Shown here: positions 24,612 through 33,467 of the stretch, piece by piece | Numbering within the stretch: position 1 is the stretch's first letter | How the letters are laid out: each line of letters opens with the position of its first letter | NCBI GenBank assembly: GCA_047602125.1 | Contig: JASGIB010000001.1 | Span: 372,001 to 436,000, forward strand | Source: Pseudoluteimonas sp047602125 | GTDB lineage: Bacteria; Pseudomonadota; Gammaproteobacteria; Xanthomonadales; Xanthomonadaceae | Length of the DNA stretch: 64,000 bases | Direction of reading: 5' to 3' | The notes under the pieces: model-generated | Told to the model about the DNA's origin: nothing | Databases searched by the model: none | Seen by the model: the letters and a program-made list of their open reading frames with translations, nothing else | Program-made: the position numbers and the translations under genes

Positions 24612-26338
24612 ACGCATTGCCCGCCTTCGACCGACGCGCCTGGTTGCGCATGTTCGAACCCAAGTTGCTCACGGTGCTGCGCGAAGGCTATTCGCCGGCC
24701 ATGTTCCGCGCGGACGCGGTCGCCGGGCTCACCGTCGCCATCGTCGCGCTGCCGCTGGCGATGGCGCTGGCGATCGCCTCCGGCACGACGCCGGAAAAAG
24801 GTTTGTACACCGCCATCGTCGCCGGCTTCCTGATCTCGGCGCTGGGCGGATCGCGCGTGCAGATCGGCGGTCCGACCGCGGCGTTCATCCCCGTGGTGTT
24901 CGTGGTGATCCAGAAGTTCGGCTTCGGCGGATTGATCCTGTGCACCCTGCTCGCGGGACTGATGCTCATCGCGGCCGGCCTTCTGCGCCTCGGCACGCTG
25001 ATGAAATACATGCCGCAGCCGGTGGTCACCGGCTTCACCGCCGGCATCGCGGTCAGCATCGTTTCGAGCCAGGTGAAGGACGCGCTGGGATTGCGCATGG
25101 ACGCGGTACCGGCGGAGTTCCTGCCGCGCTGGGAAGCGTTCGCGCGGCATGCCGGCAGCATCCGGCCGTCCACGGTGGCGATCACCGCGCTCGGCCTCGC
25201 CGCGATCTTCGTTTTGCGCAAGTGGAAACCGAACTGGCCCGGTTTCCTGGTGGCGCTGGTCCTGTGCACGCTGGTCGTGCTCGGGCTGCAGCTGCCGGTC
25301 GACACCATCGGCACGCGCTTCGGCGCGCTGCCCTCCGCGTTGCCCACCTTCGATTTCCCGCGCATCCCGTTCGAACGCACCTTCGAACTGCTGCCGAGTT
25401 CGTTCACCATCGCCTTCCTCGCCGGCGTGGAATCGCTGCTCTCGGCGGTGGTCGCCGACGGCATGGTCGGCACGCGCCACCGCTCGAACATGGAACTGGT
25501 CGCGCAGGGCGTGGCGAACGTCGGCTCCGCGCTGTTCGGCGGCCTTCCCGCGACCGGCGCCATCGCCCGCACCGCGACCAACATCCGCGCCGGCGGCCGC
25601 ACGCCCGTCGCCGGCATGCTGCACGCCGCGTTCCTGCTCGCGTTCATGCTGCTGCTGGCGCCGCTGATGCGCTACGTTCCGCTGGCGGCGCTGGCCGCGG
25701 TGCTGCTGGTGGTGGCCTGGAACATGGCCGAGGTGGAGAACTTCCGCGGCACCCTTTCCGGGCCGAAGGGCGATGCGCTGGTGTTGCTGCTCACCTTCCT
25801 GCTCACCGTGTTCTTCGACCTGACCGTGGCGATCGAAGCCGGCATCGTGGTCGCCTCGTTCGTGTTCATGTTCCGCATGGTGGAGGCGGCAGAAGTGGGT
25901 TCGGGCCTGCGCCTGGCCGACGACGACCTGCATCCCGGCGCGGCGGAGGACGACGCGCTCGACCAGCGCGCGCGATTGCCGAAAGGCGTGGAGGTCTACC
26001 AGATCGACGGGCCGCTGTTCTTCGGCACCGCGAACCGGCTCGACAACCTGCTCGACCAGTTCCCGGCGCCGCCCAAGGCCTTCATCCTGCGCATGCGCCT
26101 GGTGCCGATGATCGACGCCAGCGGCGTGCACGCCCTGCGCAAGCTCGCCGAGCGTTGCCGGCGCAAGGGCATCGCGCTGATCGTGTCGGGGCTGCAGGAA
26201 CAGCCGAACCGGGTGCTGGCGCAGATGGAATCGCGCGAACATCCGGGCGACCTGCACCTCGCACCGGATTTCGAACATGCGTTGAAACTGGCCGAACGCC
26301 TCGCGCACCGCGAAGCGCCCAGCCCGGCGAATCCGTGA
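24608..26338 (+). CDS. SulP-family anion transporter with STAS domain
   Basis: A 576-residue inner-membrane protein. The SLC26/SulP core shows RADAVAGLTVAIVALPLAMALAIASG-type helices, PTAAFIPVV, the PQPVVTGFTAGIAV segment and TGAIARTATNIRAGGRTP, with about 10-12 hydrophobic segments. The C-terminus is a cytoplasmic STAS domain (about residues 450-550: VYQIDGPLFFGTANRLDNLL, MIDASGVHAL). Substrates in the family are sulfate, bicarbonate or dicarboxylates; the sequence does not decide. GTG 24608 overlaps the XRE stop. No carbonic anhydrase or cys gene is adjacent. Confidence 0.9.
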   Translation: MNALPAFDRRAWLRMFEPKLLTVLREGYSPAMFRADAVAGLTVAIVALPLAMALAIASGTTPEKGLYTAIVAGFLISALGGSRVQIGGPTAAFIPVVFVVIQKFGFGGLILCTLLAGLMLIAAGLLRLGTLMKYMPQPVVTGFTAGIAVSIVSSQVKDALGLRMDAVPAEFLPRWEAFARHAGSIRPSTVAITALGLAAIFVLRKWKPNWPGFLVALVLCTLVVLGLQLPVDTIGTRFGALPSALPTFDFPRIPFERTFELLPSSFTIAFLAGVESLLSAVVADGMVGTRHRSNMELVAQGVANVGSALFGGLPATGAIARTATNIRAGGRTPVAGMLHAAFLLAFMLLLAPLMRYVPLAALAAVLLVVAWNMAEVENFRGTLSGPKGDALVLLLTFLLTVFFDLTVAIEAGIVVASFVFMFRMVEAAEVGSGLRLADDDLHPGAAEDDALDQRARLPKGVEVYQIDGPLFFGTANRLDNLLDQFPAPPKAFILRMRLVPMIDASGVHALRKLAERCRRKGIALIVSGLQEQPNRVLAQMESREHPGDLHLAPDFEHALKLAERLAHREAPSPANP

Positions 26339-26359
26339 AGGTTCGCCGGGGCGCGATGG

Positions 26360-27601
26360 TCAGTTCGGGATGAAAGTGATCGAAGTCGGGTAACTGCCGT
26401 CCTCGCTGCCGAACCTGGTGACGAAGTTGCCGAAATTCAGCTGCAACGAATTGACGCCGACGTTCAGCGTGACGTTCTGGAACACCTGCGCCTGCACCGG
26501 CGTTCCGGGCGCCGCCGGGGGCGGATTGGGCCGGCCCGGATTGGCCTCGGTGGTGCGCACCGGCCCGGCGGGACACCAGTTCCTCGGATTGCGCGGATTG
26601 TTGCCGGTGGTATTGCGGTTGATCCCGACGTTCCACGGATTGATGGTCGACTTGGCGAAGGAATCGCAATCGGCCTGTGTGCTGAAGGCAGCACCGACCT
26701 GCACGCCATCGATCACCAGGGTATTGCCGGCATGGAATCCGTACTCGGTATTGCCGTGGGTGGTCATGATCACCTGCACGGTGCCGGTAACGGTGGCGGA
26801 TCCATCGCCCGGGTCGGGCACGTCGATCGCGCCGGGGATGTAACGCGAGGCGCCATCGACGACGATCGGTTCGAGGATCGCGGGGATCGCCTGCCGCGCA
26901 GCGACCGCACGCGCGCCGCTCGACACGAGGTCAAGCGAGAAACTGAAGCCGGTGAGCCCGAAGATCAGTTGCGCCTGGTCCGTCGGCAACCCCGGTGGAT
27001 ATGGTGCGGCGGGAATGGTCGGCACCATCTGCCCGCTACTGTCCCAGCACGGGTTGTAGGTGCCGCTGCTGTTCGAATAATTCGGATACGAGCCGCCCTT
27101 GATGCCGACCCAGATGTCGCGCGTCGCGCTGGCCAGCGAGGGCGCGAACCGGGAGATGTCCATGTACGGGGGCACGTAGGTGCTCGAGGAACTGTCGTAG
27201 GTGTTGAACGGCGTCATGAAGCGCGCCATCTCGACCGAAGCGCTTACGTCGGCCAGCGTGGGCTGCACGCCGCGCGGCATGGAGACGTAGGACACGGCTT
27301 CGATCCGGTCGAACGCATCGCAGCCGCCGAAATACGTCACCTTCGCCGACAGGCGCTTGCCGAGTTGCCGCTTCTGCGCATTGCCCAGCTTCGCCAGCGT
27401 GTACCAGGTGTCGTTGGCATCGTCGAACAGGTATAGGTAGCCCGGTGGCGGCGTGTAGTTCGGCGGCATGCCGCTCCCGTAGATGCTGAACTGGGGCGCG
27501 TGGTCCAGCAGGTTCAACGTCGCGGCTCCCGCCGTCGATGCCATACAGGCGGCAGCGAGGAACGACAGTGACACCCTCGCGGGAAAACCAACGATACGCA
27601 T
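26360..27601 (-). CDS. Secreted protein of unknown function
   Basis: A 413-residue protein not recognised. An N-terminal signal peptide is clear (FPARVSLSFLAAACMASTAGAA). The mature part is rich in Ser, Thr, Tyr, Asn and Pro, with few Lys. Several features look extracellular: a DDANDTWYTLAKLGNAQKRQL segment, four or more Cys (FGGCDAFD, NPCWDSS, ADCDSF, NWCPAG), an Asn/Pro-rich loop (NTTGNNPRNPRNWCP), and a C-terminal beta-rich region (NVTLNVGVNSLQLNFGNFV). The ATG at 27601 has a strong ribosome site (AGGAGGT at 27608-27614). Stand-alone gene, divergent from thiD. No catalytic motif is visible. Confidence 0.8.
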   Translation of the reverse strand: MRIVGFPARVSLSFLAAACMASTAGAATLNLLDHAPQFSIYGSGMPPNYTPPPGYLYLFDDANDTWYTLAKLGNAQKRQLGKRLSAKVTYFGGCDAFDRIEAVSYVSMPRGVQPTLADVSASVEMARFMTPFNTYDSSSSTYVPPYMDISRFAPSLASATRDIWVGIKGGSYPNYSNSSGTYNPCWDSSGQMVPTIPAAPYPPGLPTDQAQLIFGLTGFSFSLDLVSSGARAVAARQAIPAILEPIVVDGASRYIPGAIDVPDPGDGSATVTGTVQVIMTTHGNTEYGFHAGNTLVIDGVQVGAAFSTQADCDSFAKSTINPWNVGINRNTTGNNPRNPRNWCPAGPVRTTEANPGRPNPPPAAPGTPVQAQVFQNVTLNVGVNSLQLNFGNFVTRFGSEDGSYPTSITFIPN

Positions 27602-27710
27602 CGCAACACCTCCTTCCAGGACCGGAAACGATGGGCAAGCAAGCCGGGCGCATGGCGACGAATCCATTCCACCCGCCCGTTCGCCGAGGCCACAAGCACG
27701 GGATCGCCGG

Positions 27711-27718
27711 AGTATAGA
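27711..27718. promoter_or_regulatory. Overlapping divergent -10 boxes, secreted protein / thiD
   Basis: AGTATAGA reads TATAGA on the plus strand (27713-27718, ~35 bp before thiD) and TATACT on the minus strand (27716-27711, ~110 bp before the secreted-protein gene). The same AGTATAGAA core occurs in the nnr/queG gap. Confidence 0.4.
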
Positions 27719-27752
27719 ACCCGGCCCGGTGGCTTGAGGCACACTGGCCGGC

Positions 27753-28580
27753 ATGTCCGCTGCCTTCGCTTCCAGCCGCCTGCCCGGCGCCCTGACCATC
27801 GCCGGTTCGGATTCCGGCGGTGGCGCCGGCATCCAGGCCGACCTCAAGACCTTCGCCGCGCATGGCGTGCACGGGCTCTCCGCCATCGCCGCCCTGACCG
27901 CCCAGAACACGCGTGGCGTTTCGGCCGTGCACGTGCCGCCGGTCGATGTCCTGCGCGCGCAGATCGATGCCTGCTTCGACGATTTCTCCATCGGCGCGGT
28001 CAAGCTCGGGATGCTGGCGAATGCGCAGGTGATCCATGCCGTCGCCGACGCGTTGGAAACTTACCAGCCGCGTTTCGTCGTGCTGGATCCGGTCATGGTC
28101 GCGACCAGCGGCGCAAAGCTGCTCGAGGACGAGGCGCTGGATGCGCTGAAGTCGCGGCTGTTGCCGTTGGCGAGCATCGTCACGCCGAATATTCCCGAAG
28201 CCGAAATTCTTTATGGTCGGCGCATACGAACCACAAACGACATGCACGACTGTGCAATCGCGATGCGTTATTCCCTGGCGCAAGCGTGCCTCGTCAAAGG
28301 TGGTCACCTGCAAACCGGGGATGAGGTCATCGATATTTTTTGCGACGAAGACGGGACCCAGCCCATCATCCACGAGCGCCTACCACTCGAAGCGCACGGC
28401 ACCGGCTGCACGCTGGCCTCGGCGATCGCCGCGAACCTGTGCCTCGGGAGGGACATGCCGGAATCCGTGCGAGAGGCGATCGACTACGTCGAACGCGCGC
28501 TGCGGCTCGGGTACCGGCCAGGCCGCAGCGACATCGTGGTGCTGGATCATTTCGGCGCAGCGCCGCGCGCGCGGCGCTGA
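27753..28580 (+). CDS. thiD: Hydroxymethylpyrimidine/phosphomethylpyrimidine kinase
   Basis: A 275-residue thiamine-pathway enzyme phosphorylating HMP and HMP-P. Ribokinase-fold motifs: IAGSDSGGGAGIQADLKTF, GMLAN, DPVMVATSG, TPNIPEAEIL, and the anion hole HGTGCTLASAIA with catalytic Asp replaced in context as family (GTGC). Bases ~28190-28370 are near 50-55% GC against ~67% around them, but the reading frame and homology are intact. No other thi gene is adjacent. Confidence 0.94.
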   Translation: MSAAFASSRLPGALTIAGSDSGGGAGIQADLKTFAAHGVHGLSAIAALTAQNTRGVSAVHVPPVDVLRAQIDACFDDFSIGAVKLGMLANAQVIHAVADALETYQPRFVVLDPVMVATSGAKLLEDEALDALKSRLLPLASIVTPNIPEAEILYGRRIRTTNDMHDCAIAMRYSLAQACLVKGGHLQTGDEVIDIFCDEDGTQPIIHERLPLEAHGTGCTLASAIAANLCLGRDMPESVREAIDYVERALRLGYRPGRSDIVVLDHFGAAPRARR

Positions 28581-28591
28581 CCGACGGCGCA

Positions 28592-29540
28592 CTATCGCAG
28601 CGTGCCGCTCGTCAGGCCCGCCATGAAGGCATTGACCTGGTTCGTGTAATCCGACGGCAAGCCGAGCTTGGCGTTGATGTCGTTGTGCTCCAGGTTTTCC
28701 GGCAACACCAGCGCATCCGAGCCGTAGCCCAGCGCCTTGTCGACGAAGTCCTGCGCGCGCGAGCAATATTCGTCCGGCTCCCTGGACGAACACACCGCCA
28801 TGTACGGCGCGATGCGTCCCTTCAACTGCGTCATCGGCGATGCGGCGGCCCAGAGCTTGGGGTCGGTGCCGAACGCCTTGTCGTAGGTCGGGTCGTGGTA
28901 CGGGTTGGTCATGATCTCGGTGACGTCGTACGCCGCGCTGTCCAGCGAGATCGTCCCGAGCCACGCTTGCGGGCGCAGGTTAGAAGGCACCGCCTGCACG
29001 ACCGAGGGGCTGGACGCGACCAGCGACACCAGGTGCGCGCCTGCGGAGAAGCCCATCAGGATGAACTTTTTCGGATCGCCGCCCCACTGCGCGGCATTGC
29101 GCTGCGCATAGCCGAGCGCCATGGCGACGTCGGTCGCCTCCTGCACCGGGTTCACTTTCGGCACCAGGCGGTAGTTGACCGAGATGAAGATGATGCCGGT
29201 CGGCACCCACTTCTTGACCTTGTTGGTGACCACAGGCGTATCGGTCTTGTCGCCCTGGTACCAGCCGCCGCCGTGCACCATCACGATCACCGGCGCGTTC
29301 TTCGGCGTCGTCGCCGGCATGTAGACGTTCGAACTTCTGCAGCGGATCGCTGCCGTAGGCGACATTGAACTGGAAACACATGTTCGCCGGCAGCGAGTTG
29401 TTCTTGCCGCCGGTCGCGGGGTTGCAGAACTTTCCGTCCTGCGTGGCCTTGGACAGCACCGGCCTGGTGCCGGCATCGGCGAATGAGCTGGCGAACAGCG
29501 CCGCCAGGAGGAGCAGGGATTTCGATAGAGCGGAATGCAT
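28592..29540 (-). pseudogene. Secreted alpha/beta-hydrolase, frameshifted (paralog of 29767-30717)
   Basis: The N-terminal part (signal MHSALSKSLLLLAALFASSFADAG, then a Cys-containing segment up to SDPLQKF) and the rest (NVYMPATTPKNAPVIVMVHGGGWYQGD to the end) lie in different frames. Compared with the paralog, one extra base in GTTCGAAC at about 29328 breaks the frame; removing it restores F-D-V-Y-M-P. The hydrolase motifs are intact: HGGGW oxyanion hole and GFSAG nucleophile. Either a recent pseudogene or a sequencing error. The region 29541-29766 upstream has no gene. Confidence 0.8.
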
Positions 29541-29766
29541 GGGCGTCTGACTTCCGTGCGCGGCGGGGGAGAACCGCGTCCGGGGCGATCGTAGGGATCG
29601 ATCCGCCATGCAACCGGGATTCGGCGCACATATCCGGTGTCACATTCGTTTACACGAATGAATGGGCCGGATTTCCCGCGTTATTTCCGCGCAGACGCGA
29701 CATGGATCCGTCGCGTGCCTGCTGGCCGGCGCAATGTCGCGCCGGCTTCGCCTCATCGTCTTGCGA

Positions 29767-30717
29767 TCAGCGCAGGGTTCCGTCGTACACCGCGGACATG
29801 AATGCGCTCACCTGCGAGGTGTAGTTGGACGGCAGGCCGAGGAAGCCGTTGATGTCGCCATGGTCGAGGTTCTGCTGGATCACGAGCGCATCGGTGCCAT
29901 AGCCTAGGGCCTGGTCGACGAAGCCCTGCGCCCATGCGCAGGAATAGTCTTCCTTCGTGGAGCACACGGCCAGAAACGGCGCCATGCGGCCCTTCATCTG
30001 CGCCATCGGCGATGCGGCGTTCCACAGTTTCGGGTCGCTGCCGAAGGCGTCGTCGAAAATGCTCTGGTGGTAGGGGTTTTCCATCATCGAGGTGACGTCG
30101 TAGGCCGCGCTGTCCAGCGCGACCGTGCCCAGCCACGGCCGCGGGCGGATGCTCGCGGGCGTCGCCTTCACCACCGCCGGGCTCGATGCCACCAGCGACA
30201 CCAGGTGGGCGCCGGCCGAGAAGCCCATCAGCACGAACTTGTCCGGGTCGCCGCCCCACTCGGCGGCGTGCCGTTGCGCGTAACCGAGCGCGCGCGCCAC
30301 GCTTTGCGCTTCCTGCAGCGCATTGACCTTCGGCACCAGCGGATAGTTGATCGAGATGAAGATGGTGCCGGTAGGCACCCAGTTCATCACCTTGTTGAGC
30401 ACGACCGGGGTATCCATCTTGTCGCCCTGGTACCAGCCGCCGCCATGCACCATCAGGATCACCGGCGCCTTGTATGCGCCCGCCGCGGGCATGTAGACAT
30501 CGAGCTTCTGCAGCGGATCGCTGCCGTAGGGGATGTTGAGGCGGAAGCACATGTTCCCCGGCATCGGATTGTTGGAGCTTCCGCCCGGCGGATTGCAGAA
30601 ATTGTTCTGCGACTTCGGCGGCGGCGACGGCGGCGTCGGTACGGGCCGGGCGAAGGCAGCCGCGCAAGCGAACATCGTCGAGAGCGCCAGGGCGAATTTC
30701 ACGTGCAGGGATTTCAT
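29767..30717 (-). CDS. Secreted alpha/beta-hydrolase (BD-FAE/esterase-lipase type)
   Basis: A 316-residue exported esterase-like enzyme. The signal peptide is MKSLHVKFALALSTMFACAAAFA. After a Pro-rich stretch and a Cys pair region come HGGGWYQGD (oxyanion hole), GFSAGAHLVSL (GxSxG nucleophile Ser), an acidic residue region near DAAFGSDPKL, and a late His in LDHGDING. This is the HSL-like / feruloyl-esterase-like class; substrate unknown. The ATG at 30717 begins the signal; the longer GTG/ATG form adds 7 residues. Tandem with a frameshifted paralog, and their upstream regions share CAACCGGGATT(T/C)GGCGCACATATC. Confidence 0.85.
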   Translation of the reverse strand: MKSLHVKFALALSTMFACAAAFARPVPTPPSPPPKSQNNFCNPPGGSSNNPMPGNMCFRLNIPYGSDPLQKLDVYMPAAGAYKAPVILMVHGGGWYQGDKMDTPVVLNKVMNWVPTGTIFISINYPLVPKVNALQEAQSVARALGYAQRHAAEWGGDPDKFVLMGFSAGAHLVSLVASSPAVVKATPASIRPRPWLGTVALDSAAYDVTSMMENPYHQSIFDDAFGSDPKLWNAASPMAQMKGRMAPFLAVCSTKEDYSCAWAQGFVDQALGYGTDALVIQQNLDHGDINGFLGLPSNYTSQVSAFMSAVYDGTLR

Positions 30718-30934
30718 GGCGATGACCGTGCGCGGCATGGGAGAACCGCATTCGGGGCGATCCTAGGAGCCAGCCCCGCGGGCAACCGGGATTTGGCGCA
30801 CATATCGGAACAGACGCCTGATCGCACGGGCGGAATAGTGAGGAATCGCGCACAAAACGCGCGCCCGGCAGGCCCGGGCCGCATCGGCGCCACCCCCGGT
30901 TACAGTGGATCCCCACGGGCACGAGGCCGGATCG

Positions 30935-31768
30935 ATGCGGGCAGCGGAAATGCGGGTCGCGACCGGCGATGGCCACGAGGCCACCCTGCCCGCGCGCATC
31001 CCCGACGCGCCGCGCGCCGCGCTGCTGTGGCTGCCGGCGCTGGGCGTGGCGGCGAAGCACTACATCCCCTTCGCGGAAACGCTGGCCGCGCGCGGCATCG
31101 CCGTGTTCCTGCACGAATGGCGCGGCAACGGCAGCAGCAACCTGCGCGCCGGTCGCGATTGCGACTGGGGCTACCGCGAACTGTTCGCGGACATCGCCGC
31201 CAGCGAAGCGATGCTGGAAGCGCGCGCCGCCGGATCGCCGCGCATCCTCGGCGGGCACAGCCTCGGCGGCCAACTCGCCTGCTGCAGCCTCGCGCTGTCG
31301 CCGCAGCGCGCGCGGTCGCTGTGGCTGGTCGCCAGCGGCGCGCCGTACTGGCGGAGCTTCCCTTCGCCGACGCGCTGGTGGCTGCCGTTCGCGTATCGCT
31401 TCCTGCCGTGGCTGGCGGACCGTTGCGGCGCCCTGCCCGGCCGCCACGTGGGTTTCGGCGGGCAAGAGGCGCGCGGCGTGATCCGCGACTGGTCGCGCTC
31501 GGCGCTAAGCGGGCGTTATGCCGCGGCCGGCATGGCGTTCGATTTCGAACACGGACTCGCGACGATCGATGCCGAGGCGAGGGCCGTGGTCATGGACGAG
31601 GATTGGCTGGCGCCACCCGGATCGCTGCGTTTCCTGCTCGGCAAGATGCCCGCTGCCACCACGCGGGTCTCGACGCTGGGTGCGGAGGCGCTCGGTGTCC
31701 GCGCGGACCACTTCGGCTGGCTCAAGGCGCCGCATGCGATCGTGGAGGCCTTGGTGCCGGCGCCCTAG
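30935..31768 (+). CDS. Alpha/beta-hydrolase
   Basis: A 277-residue protein with the GGHSLGGQLA nucleophile elbow, an HEWRGNGSS segment and a C-terminal DHFGWLK His. There is no signal peptide, so it is probably cytoplasmic. It resembles the YheT/serine-aminopeptidase-like group; the substrate is unknown. ATG 30935 has GAGG upstream; ATG 30950 or GTG 30905 are alternatives. It is not related in sequence to the two secreted hydrolases beside it. Confidence 0.8.
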   Translation: MRAAEMRVATGDGHEATLPARIPDAPRAALLWLPALGVAAKHYIPFAETLAARGIAVFLHEWRGNGSSNLRAGRDCDWGYRELFADIAASEAMLEARAAGSPRILGGHSLGGQLACCSLALSPQRARSLWLVASGAPYWRSFPSPTRWWLPFAYRFLPWLADRCGALPGRHVGFGGQEARGVIRDWSRSALSGRYAAAGMAFDFEHGLATIDAEARAVVMDEDWLAPPGSLRFLLGKMPAATTRVSTLGAEALGVRADHFGWLKAPHAIVEALVPAP

Positions 31769-31819
31769 GCCGGGCGACACGGGCCGCGACCCGGGCCTTC
31801 CTGCGATAATTGCGGCCTT

Positions 31820-31896
31820 GGCCCCGTAGCTCAGCTGGATAGAGCGTCCCCCTCCTAAGGGGAAGGTCGTGCGTTCGAATCGCGCCGGGGCCGCCA
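31820..31896 (+). tRNA. tRNA-Arg (anticodon CCT)
   Basis: A 77-base cloverleaf with encoded CCA. The acceptor GGCCCCG pairs with CGGGGCC, D arm GCTCAGCTGGATAGAGC, anticodon stem TCCCC/GGGGA around loop CTCCTAA (anticodon CCT, reads AGG), and T arm GTGCG-TTCGAAT-CGCGC. It ends 29 bp before the ALDH7 gene. Confidence 0.93.
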
Positions 31897-31925
31897 ATCC
31901 TCGATTTCCGCCTCGGAGTTCCCCC

Positions 31926-33458
31926 ATGACCCACCCCGTCCTCGCCGCGCTCGGCCTCGGCGACAACGAATCCGGCACCTACCTCGGCAACGGCGAATGG
32001 TCCAAGACCAGCGATGCCGGCGTGCTCGAGCCGGTCAACCCGACCACAGGCGAGACCCTCGGCCGCGTGCTGGCGTCCTCGCAGGCCGACTACGACACCA
32101 TCGTCGAGCGCGCCCAGGCTGCATCCAGGGTCTGGCGCACCGTGCCGGCCCCGCGCCGCGGCGAGGCGATACGCCTGTGCGCCGACGCGCTGCGCGCGCA
32201 CAAGGACGCGCTGGGTTCGCTGGTCGCGCTGGAAATGGGCAAGTCCAAGCCCGAGGGCGACGGCGAAGTGCAGGAGATGATCGACATCGGCGAATTCGCG
32301 GTCGGACTGTCGCGCCAGTTGTACGGCCTGACCATGCACAGCGAACGCCCCGGCCACCGCATGTACGAGCAGTGGCATCCGATCGGCCTTGTCGGGATCA
32401 TCAGCGCGTTCAACTTCCCGGTCGCGGTGTGGGCGTGGAATTCCTTCGTCGCGGCGGTGTGCGGCGACATCAGCATCTGGAAGCCCTCGCCCAAGACCCC
32501 GCTCTCGGCCATCGCTTCGATGAAGATCTGCAACGAGGCGCTGAAAAAGGGTGGTTTCCCCGACATCTTCTTCCTGTTCAACGACGCCGGCAGCGACCTC
32601 GCGCAGCAGTTCGTGGACGACAGGCGCGTGGCGCTGATCTCGTTCACCGGTTCGACCAAGGTCGGCCGCATGGTCGGCGAACGCGTGGCGCAACGCATGG
32701 GCCGCTCGCTGCTGGAACTGGGCGGCAACAACGCGATCATCGTGGACGAAACCGCGGACCTGAAGCTCGCCATCCCCGCGATCGTCTTCGGCGCGGTCGG
32801 CACCGCCGGCCAGCGCTGCACCACGACGCGCCGCCTGATCGTGCACGAATCGATCTACGCCGACGTGCTGGCGAAGCTGGTCACGGCCTACAAGCAGGTC
32901 GAGGGCAAGATCGGCGATCCCACCGATCCGAAAAACCTGATGGGCCCCCTCAACAGCAAGGACGGCGTCGATGCCTACCTCGATGCCATCGCCAGGGCCA
33001 GGGCCGCGGGCGGCAAGGTCGAAACCGGCGGTTCGGCGATCGAGGGCAAGGGCAACTTCGTGCTGCCGGCGATCGTGACCGGCCTCACCAACGATGCCGA
33101 GATCGTGCAGCACGAGACCTTCGCGCCGATCCTGTACGTGATGAAGTACAAGGACATCGCCGACGCCATCGACATGCAGAACGCGGTGCCGCAGGGCCTG
33201 TCGTCCTCGATCTTCACCACCAACCTCAAGCGCGCGGAAGCCTTCCTCTCCGCGGCCGGTTCCGACTGCGGCATCGCCAACGTCAACATCGGCACCTCGG
33301 GCGCGGAGATCGGCGGCGCGTTCGGCGGCGAAAAGGAAACCGGCGGCGGCCGCGAATCCGGCAGCGATGCGTGGAAGGCTTACATGCGCCGGCAGACCAA
33401 CACCATCAACTACTCCGACGCGCTGCCGCTGGCGCAGGGCATCAAGTTCGAGCTGTAA
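31926..33458 (+). CDS. amaB: Aldehyde dehydrogenase family 7 (aminoadipate-semialdehyde dehydrogenase type)
   Basis: A 510-residue NAD(P)-dependent dehydrogenase of the antiquitin class, acting in lysine (pipecolate/aminoadipate) breakdown in relatives. Motifs: IISAFNFPVAVWAWN, FTGSTKVGRMV, the general base Glu in LELGGNNAIIV, catalytic Cys in GTAGQRCTTTRRL, and the family-7 tail FGGEKETGGGRESGSDAWKAYMRRQT. ATG 31926 follows a purine-rich spacer. The symbol is by family; the substrate is not tested. Confidence 0.9.
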   Translation: MTHPVLAALGLGDNESGTYLGNGEWSKTSDAGVLEPVNPTTGETLGRVLASSQADYDTIVERAQAASRVWRTVPAPRRGEAIRLCADALRAHKDALGSLVALEMGKSKPEGDGEVQEMIDIGEFAVGLSRQLYGLTMHSERPGHRMYEQWHPIGLVGIISAFNFPVAVWAWNSFVAAVCGDISIWKPSPKTPLSAIASMKICNEALKKGGFPDIFFLFNDAGSDLAQQFVDDRRVALISFTGSTKVGRMVGERVAQRMGRSLLELGGNNAIIVDETADLKLAIPAIVFGAVGTAGQRCTTTRRLIVHESIYADVLAKLVTAYKQVEGKIGDPTDPKNLMGPLNSKDGVDAYLDAIARARAAGGKVETGGSAIEGKGNFVLPAIVTGLTNDAEIVQHETFAPILYVMKYKDIADAIDMQNAVPQGLSSSIFTTNLKRAEAFLSAAGSDCGIANVNIGTSGAEIGGAFGGEKETGGGRESGSDAWKAYMRRQTNTINYSDALPLAQGIKFEL

Positions 33459-33467
33459 GGGATACGC

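Noticed and set aside
29300..29350. Programmed frameshift in the broken esterase
   Set aside because: No slippery heptamer or downstream pseudoknot is visible at GTTCGAAC, and the paralog needs none.
31820..31926. tRNA-Arg as an integration site
   Set aside because: No partial tRNA duplicate, integrase or GC change follows; the next gene is a core dehydrogenase.
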